From Actinomortierella ambigua (Eukaryota > Mortierellomycota > Mortierellomycetes > Mortierellales > Mortierellaceae): 38,290 nt of DNA. The notes beneath the pieces are model-generated. The model made no database searches and was not told the origin of the DNA. It saw only the letters and a program-made list of their open reading frames with translations. Shown here one piece after another: positions 32,090 to 38,290 of the stretch. The position numbers and the translations under genes were made by a program. Numbering within the stretch: the first letter of the stretch is position 1; each line of letters begins with the position of its first letter. The stretch covers positions 1 to 38,290 of the forward strand of contig JAAAJB010000340.1 of NCBI GenBank assembly GCA_016098155.1. Reading direction: 5' to 3'.

Positions 32090-35000
32090 ATGCATTCTGC
32101 CTCGATCAACCACCACTCGAGGCCTGTTTGCGTGGACGTGGTGGAGGGCCAGCAGCCCAACCTACAGAAATCGGCAGCCCATCCGTTACTGTGTCCACAC
32201 AGTAGCGCTTCGACCACCACCACCGCATCCCCCCTCTCGTGCTCGCAACCACTTCCCACGACGACGAGCAATGGTAGAAGTAGTAGTACACCTGCTTCCT
32301 CTTCTTCGTCTCAGGATTCGATCATCGAGACCGATGTAGCTGTCATTGGTAAAAGAAAAATGACCCTCTCCCCTCTTCCACCACCCCCTTCCTTCTTGCT
32401 CTCGATCACTTTTTAAGTATCTGGAGAACACCACATCACATCACATCACATCACATCACCTCACGGCGAGAGGGGCAGAGAGCACCCGTTGGCGGCAATT
32501 TTAAAAAAGAATCGTGCACAAACAAATAATTTAACGCTGCCCATTTCCTACTTTTGAGATGAAGATGAGAAAGAGGAGCAAAGAGAAAAGAACAAGAAGA
32601 AAAAGACACTGAGAAAGATAGAGACAAAGAGAGAAGGAAAAGAGAGACGGCGTGTAGAGGGACCCGAGTGATCACAGCCCCTCCCCCCCTTCCTCCTCCT
32701 CCTCTCCCTTCCGAGGATCAGGTGCTAGAGATGCAAACTGAGATGGAGATGACTGGGCTGAACTTTTCCTCGCGTGCCATGCCACGGTTGATAGCATGGG
32801 CAGGGTATCAATGCACAAAAAGATACAAAGAAAGCAACGCCCTTGTTTACTCTTGGCTAACAATGACTCTCTTCCGGTCTACTATCGGCTTATCGCTACT
32901 CAAAAGGCAACGGTCCCGCTGGCATGATCATGTCACTTCTTCTCAGTGGATACGAGCCCTACTTTCATTCCCCTGCTGCACCAACACCGCACCCTGACCC
33001 GATCCTACAGCGTGCACTGGCCCCGAGTGATATTGCTGGCGCACACCCTCGATCGTTATTGGACCAGGTATATCTATTTGGAATGGGAGTCATTGACAAG
33101 GCCTCGTCCCCTTTGCCTCCCCCCCCCACAGCGAATGCGTGTGTGTGTGTGTGTGTGTGTGAATCTCTGTGTTCAGGAAATTATGCGATTCCGAGCCTCT
33201 GTGTGGGTGTCTGTTCCCATCTACATCTCTGACAAAAGTGGAGCCCCTTTCTGCCGCTACCAATTGTGCAACGCCTCGTCTCTCTCCGTCTACGCTGAGA
33301 ATGCATTTCTCTTTCCTGCCACCATCTCCCTTCCCGTCTGTTGTTGTTATTGTTGTTTTTCTCATCCCTACATTCTTGTGGAAAAACAACCCCATGTGCT
33401 CGTGAAAAATGTCGGCCGTCTTGTCCCTGCACCGGAGAAGAAGAGGGCAAGGCAAGATTGCGGCCGCTCATAGGACAACACATTTAGCACATATTGTTGG
33501 AGAGGCACATCGTCAAATGGTGTCATGGTTGGAAGGGGGCACTTGCTTTGCTGCGCTGAAATCGAGGGCGAAGGAGAGCATCTCCCCCGAAATGGCCAAC
33601 AAACAATATTTTTTTCATGTCCCGCTGGCCTTGCACAATGCCCCTGTGCGTTAAGGAAGGTTTGGCGGGGAGTATCAAGCTTTTTTTTCTGCATTCTTGT
33701 CGCAAACAGAACACTGTTATCGTTCTAACAGCGCCCTTTCACATTGATAGAATTTGCCTGCTCTTGCCGCCCATATCTACCACCAACTCGCAGAGGCGGG
33801 TCGCGATGCCAATCCCGTCGGAGCCATGTTCGACTCACTTGCCCACCCAAACATTGATACCCAGCGAGGGGAACATCCCTCCTATCTGGCATGGACCACG
33901 CCTCAAGCCGCTGTCCAGTCGAAGCAATCCAAGCGATCGGCCCGCCGAGACCACATTGTCCTTGGCCGAGGAGACATTGGAGGCATTTGGGCAGACATGG
34001 ATCATGATCACACGCAGACTTTGAGGTAGCATATGGTTCACTCTCTCTGTCTGTCTGTCTCTCACACACGCTCTTTTTTTTTCAAAACTATTCCATACAG
34101 GCTGCTGTGAATTATTATCTATTCTACCCCAAAAGTACTTACAGCGACTTTTCTGTTGCTCAATATCTACAGCTATTCGGAGAGCATGGAGCTACCAGTC
34201 TATTCATTCGCCGACTTTCTCGCAGAGCATCCCGGCGAGTATGATGCTACCCTAGAGCGGCCTGTGCGGGCAACAGTTTCGGCCTACTACAAAGAGTACG
34301 CAGAAAAGACAGGGATCAGCGAGCATATCTGGACCAACTCTACGGTCTCGGATGTGTTCCACCTCAAGGATCTGGAGAACCACTGCTGCTGTTACTTGGA
34401 CCCCAGCCTGACACCGCAAGAACAGGACGACTGTGCAAGTGATGACGCCGATCACTGGCCTAATTCATCGGGCCCATCCGCACAAGTGCCATGTCAAAAG
34501 TGCTCACCCTTCCGCTACGCCATACTCGGATACCGGCAGCGAATCTTTGCTGTGGACGAAACCGCAATCGAAGGAGCTATCAATCGACAAAAGAGCAAGC
34601 AGAGACGGCGACAGTACTTCTTATTACGATGCAAAACACTTGCACTTGCTACCGGCACCTTTGACCAACCCAGGAAACTTCCACTGAATATCATCCGCCC
34701 TAAACCCACCATATCCACCATACCCGATGTCCCTAACCTGCCGCTCGCTGTACAACCCGCAAAGGCGCTATCGGCACTCCCTCCAGTCACACCCATGTTT
34801 TACGATACCCGGTCAATCGATGAATGGATCACAGAGACAACACTAATACCTCGTTCATCAGACCAAGATTCCTCCGAAACCATGTTGCCTATAGTGGTCG
34901 TTGGCACTGGACTCTCAGCAGCCGACGCCATCCTCCTTATTCGTGAACGCGATCCATGTCGCCCCATAATTCACTTGTACCGATATGCGACTGCCTCGGA

Positions 35001-37182
35001 ACCTTCTCCATTGAAACGTTGCCACAAAGAAGTGTATCCGGAGTATGCCTCGATCTGGACGCTGATGAAGAAATGCGCCACCAAGTCGAGGCGGACGGGA
35101 ACAACCTCAGCCTCGGTTATTGCACCTGCTCCTGGAAGCTATTACAGGAGCTGCTGTGAACATTCCAACGCCAAATCCAAGGAGCCTTGCGACTGCCAGA
35201 AGGTCGTGGTCGAACCATCCCTTGGCACTGCATCCGAACGGCCTCTCCCACCATCTTGCCTTGCATGTATGTACAATGGGCTGGCGGACGCCACACTGTC
35301 TGGCTGGGACCCATCAAGTGGACAAGTCGAGATCATTCTCAATAGCGGTCTCCGAGTTCAGCATCGCGTTGCTGCCATTGGTGTCTTTATCGGCAAGCAG
35401 GTCAACTTGAGTTTCCTCAAAGGCTCACTCGCGCTCGATTATCTCCAAGCGCCTCCTGATTCGAGTTTGCTAAGCATCCCGACCAGTGCACCCTACCGGA
35501 ATGTCGTCCCAAAGCAGAGAGCGTCATCCCTTCAGCAACAACAATTTGGACATCATGACTTCCTTGATTCTCGAGTGCAGGAGTCGCAGCAACTACTGAA
35601 GCAAGGATTTCTTGACTTGGCGGCGGACATCCCCACACCTCCACGAACACCCCCGTTTCTACCTATCGCTGGCGAGGATATGTCGAATGAGAGTGACGTT
35701 GCCGACGATGATGATTCACTGGAACCGAAAGAAGATCTAACAGGCCTCAAGCCCCTCGTCACCGATATGTGGAGTCTCCGTCTTGTGGTAGCGCCAAGAG
35801 TGGCTAGAGCTTTCCGACCCTCGCTGGCCCAGCGGGTCAGCACCCCTCGATTGACGCCAACATCTCTATCAACACCGAGCTCGCCCACACTACCAGCTGT
35901 GTTCCCCCACAACGTGCCAGAAGCCGACTCGCCCCATATGTCACCTACAGATCATTCCGACACGCCAGCGCTATTGATGAAAGACACCGCTCCAGAAGGC
36001 GATGGACTACTCCAGCTCTCACCACTTCCCTCACCTGTGAAGGAGGAGGCATCAGCCGCCGACGACGGTGGAGAGAACCGATACCCCTTTTCTACTCCTG
36101 TTTCGTCTGCATGGGGGACCATGACTTGCTCGATCCAACGAGCATCAAGGGTCCTCCGTCAGTCTCTCTCCTATGGCGTGCCTCACTCACCAGTAGTGGT
36201 GGGGAGCAGCACCAACCAGCTTGGGCAGTCCTGTCGTTCGCCCAGCACTCATCATTCAACGTCGGATCTCCAAGATTACGGTGACCGCCCCGACCATGAC
36301 CGAGGGGGTGCCGCAACGCAACATCATCATTGTCGACCTGCTGGCAAGGATCGCGACTTTGGTACGGAACGACGGACAGCACAACAACAACAACAACAAT
36401 CTCGCATCGATTTGCCTTCTTCTTCCTCGTATCTGAGCTGCTTCTCGATGCCGTGCTCTCCCGTCCTGTCCTGTGTTGATCGACTTTCGTCGGGGTTAGG
36501 CAGTAGTAATATTAGCAGTGGCGAGCAGCAGCAGCAGCGACGTCAATCGTGGCTGTTGCCCATCCCATCGTTTCTTTCGATAGGCCGATCGTCGTCGTCG
36601 TCGTCGTCGTCGTCGTCGGTCGCCGCCACCTATTCGTCCACAATGCCCAGCGTACCCACGTCAGCCATAGCGACTGTAGATAGCACGCCAAAGGCCGACG
36701 ATGCATCTCGAGGCAGTGGACCGACGCAAGGCCAGGGCTCTTACATCCAGAAGGAAGATGCTGAAAGTTATACCAAGGAGGTGATTCTGGATGAGCAAGA
36801 GGATATGTCATTGGTGGTAGTTGCCACTGCCACTGCTGCTGCTGCTGCCGATGTTACCGCTACTGCCGCTGCGTCAGACGAATGGGTTGGTAGCCAATGT
36901 TGCAATGTTTCAACTGTTGGGCACGACTGTGGCCCTGCAACAGGATCGGGATGCGCGGATGGCCTCTTGCCATCGCTGCTCCGACCATCGACCAAGGCGG
37001 TGGTTCAACCTCCGCCAACATCACCCCTACCGCCCCCTCCTCCTCCTCTGATGGACCAGTCCATCTATGCTGTCGGTGCAGTGACAGGATCCAAGTTTGT
37101 GCGATTTATCCTCGGACACTGCGTCGCTGCGGTGTCCGATATGGTCAATAGTGACACATCCACGTCCACAACTTGTAGATGA
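32090..37182 (+). CDS. OSGIN-family FAD/NAD(P)-binding protein with large disordered insertion
   Basis: Exons 32090-32348, 32907-33067, 33751-34025 and 34173-37182 give 1234 residues with all frames closed. The first junction splits the Rossmann motif: DVAVIG joins to NGPAGMIMSLLLSGYEPYF (G87-N-G-P-A-G92). Later motifs follow the OSGIN1/2 order: SLLDQ, RDANPVGAMFDSLAHPN, VLGRGDIGGIWADM (about 210-222), SMELPVYSFADFL, YYKEYAEKTGI, LALATGTFDQP, the second nucleotide site VVVGTGLSAADAI (about 473-485), YPEYASIW, VNLSFLKGSLALDYL, and at the end IYAVGAVTGSKFVRFILGH (about 1195). OSGIN proteins are flavin-monooxygenase-related, linked to oxidative-stress responses in animals; the fungal substrate is unknown. 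Residues about 657-1190 are a Ser/Pro/Gln-rich insertion not present in the animal proteins. Introns 1 and 2 are long (558 and 683 bases). Confidence 0.9.
32432..32459. repeat. CACAT pentanucleotide repeat in intron 1 of the OSGIN-type gene
   Basis: About five units of CATCA/CACAT in direct tandem. Intron 2 also has a GT run near 33139-33162. Both are ordinary microsatellites. Confidence 0.85.
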
Positions 37183-37453
37183 TTTACCATGTATAAAAGC
37201 AAATGATGAGAGAGAGCGAGAGAGTCGTGTAAAGAGTGCGAGAGGAGGAGGAGGAGGAGAGAGGGGGGGGGGTTGAACAAAAGCAAGGTCAACTTTCTTT
37301 ACTTTGTGAAATGGCGCCAAAGCTATCTGACCTGTTGTGTAATGATGTTTGTTGCCCACCATCTCGAGAAAAACACTAAAAAAAATTCCTTTAGTATCGG
37401 TGCCCCTTTTTTTTAACTCTCAGGATCAAACGATAATTTCCAAACTAGAGTTT

Positions 37454-37479
37454 TAGCCCGGCGGTAGCCCGCCGGGCTA
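37454..37479 (-). terminator. Helitron 3' hairpin
   Basis: Stem TAGCCCGGCGG with loop of four bases and its exact complement. On the plus strand a T run follows, which imitates a bacterial terminator; the CTAG five bases beyond it on the minus strand and the nearby helicase remnant make a Helitron end the better reading. Confidence 0.75.
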
Positions 37480-37715
37480 TTTTTTTCTCCTTAAAATTTG
37501 TGTACGAAATTCCGCTCTATGCAAGCACAGAGACATATCCTAACACTACGGCAAGCATCACGGACATAGACTTTAAAGTTGAAGCAGCATTGGCGATCGT
37601 TGTCATGACATCCTTGTAAGTGTTTCTTTGTCCTTCATTGGGCTTGCGTCGGCCCGAAGGCCATCTTCCGCGGAGATTTTGCACGGCCGCCATCGTACGA
37701 CTGGTCGTTGTCATC

Positions 37716-38290
37716 CTAATATCCATAAATGGCGTCTAGTCGAGGCTGGAGCATTGTAACCGTGAAATCTTCAGCCAGTGACATACCCATGATGTCTAGT
37801 AGAGAACGATTGGCGCACAAAATGCGATCCCATGTCTGGTATGTTCCTTTGTGATATTATATGTTGCAAGCATATGCTATCCGATCAATGGAATCCTCAG
37901 CGAGGTCGTCTTTAACTTACTCTCACAATTGGTGCAGGTCGCTGGGAGAGCTGTGAGCCAAGATAGAGGGGGAATTCCACCAGAGCTGGTGCGGACGCCT
38001 GTAAAACTTTGGTTTCCTCAATAGTCGAAACCCTTAGTTCTTCGTATTGAGCTAGACCCCTTGTCTTGAGGACTTTCCGTCAGGAATGGTACTCGACACC
38101 GTCTGCCATGGCGAGGTATTGCCAGCTCGTTGCTCCTCTGGCGTGGTGGAGCAATATTCTCAGTGCGTCAAGTTCTTTGTTTCTGCTATTAACATTGATG
38201 AGCGGCTGAAAACATTTCTTGATTTGCGATTCTTACAGTGGCCGCCTTGCCATACGTGATGAAAAGGTATTTCTGGGTATGTATATTTCC
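37716..38290 (-). pseudogene. RepHel (Helitron helicase) fragment, broken
   Basis: Minus-strand fragments match the segment between the Rep and helicase parts of Helitron proteins. YPEIPFHHVWQGG resembles the 'YPxFPxxxxW' stretch. RILLHHARGATSWQYLAMAD then GVEYHS resembles 'LLLxHVRGATSFEDLRTVxG'. After an in-frame TGA (about 38084) comes RKVLKTRGLAQYEELRVSTI. A frameshift near 38190 separates the first two blocks. A plausible 85-base intron (37920-37836, GTAAGT to CAG) joins on TWDRILCANRSLLDIMGMSL, ending in TAG at 37716. It is non-functional because of the stop and the frameshift, and because the ATPase motifs are missing. Confidence 0.65.

Larger units (their letters stand above)
37445..38290 (-). 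mobile_element. Helitron 3' end (decayed, internally shortened), continues past right edge
   Basis: On the minus strand the element ends with a perfect 11-bp stem hairpin, then AAACT, then CTAG, followed by a T in flanking DNA. Hairpin plus CTRR terminus with insertion next to T is the hallmark of Helitron 3' ends. The RepHel-like coding remnant (37716-38290) runs in the same direction, which agrees. Walker motifs of the helicase are missing between the remnant and the terminus, so the inside has been deleted. The 5' TC end would lie beyond the window. Confidence 0.75.

Noticed and set aside
37454..37487. Rho-independent-like terminator (hairpin plus T run)
   Set aside because: The genome is eukaryotic and the hairpin lies the right distance from a CTAG end beside a Helitron helicase remnant.
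37517..37726. Minus-strand frame of 69 residues
   Set aside because: Lies in the shortened Helitron interior, overlaps the end of the helicase remnant in another frame, and has no recognisable motif.

Overview
The window looks like nuclear DNA of a filamentous fungus, most probably of the Mortierellomycota (Mortierella-like). Reasons: spliceosomal introns with GTAAGT/GTATGT donors and AG acceptors, a four-membrane-span SH3 protein of the SHO1 type (a fungal family), large F-box/leucine-rich proteins that open with an 'ALDVPEVLL' F-box, many CT/GA-rich leaders and trinucleotide repeats, and a Helitron end. The lineage is inference; no rRNA, tRNA or other marker gene was seen.

Left part (1-14 kb): four tandem minus-strand paralogs of an unrecognised single-pass membrane protein, starting at 1640, 5706, 9879 and 13825. 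Each has five coding blocks joined by four... in fact four exons joined by three introns: a long N-terminal exon, a 37-46 nt micro-exon, a 162-168 nt exon and a final exon holding a membrane segment and a cytoplasmic-type tail made of 11-residue repeats. Copies 1 and 3 form one subtype (A), copies 2 and 4 another (B), so the array is a tandem duplication of an A-B pair about 8.1-8.2 kb long. All four leaders contain the same 21-nt upstream ORF (MLLHSP-stop). A 1.1-kb inverted-repeat element with palindromic ends and a decayed ORF lies at the junction between the two pairs.

Middle (15-23 kb): two adjacent paralogous F-box/leucine-rich-repeat-like proteins (minus), then a low-complexity acidic and histidine-rich protein of unknown role (minus).

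Right part (23.6-37.2 kb): SHO1, an osmosensor-type membrane adaptor (three exons, minus); a 3.4-kb non-coding low-complexity interval with G tracts; a large WD40/DUF2415 protein (minus); a 0.69-kb divergent promoter; and a four-exon OSGIN-family flavoprotein (plus) with an insertion of about 530 residues. The right edge (37445 onward) is the 3' end of a decayed Helitron: hairpin, CTAG terminus and fragments of RepHel coding sequence with a frameshift and a stop.

The paralog array is the least explained part of the window and the best candidate for an undescribed system: a family of tail-repeat membrane proteins in an alternating tandem array, with a shared micro-uORF, local sequence homogenisation around the membrane segment and changing repeat numbers. 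All exon joins were worked out by eye from frame, splice signals and agreement between copies.
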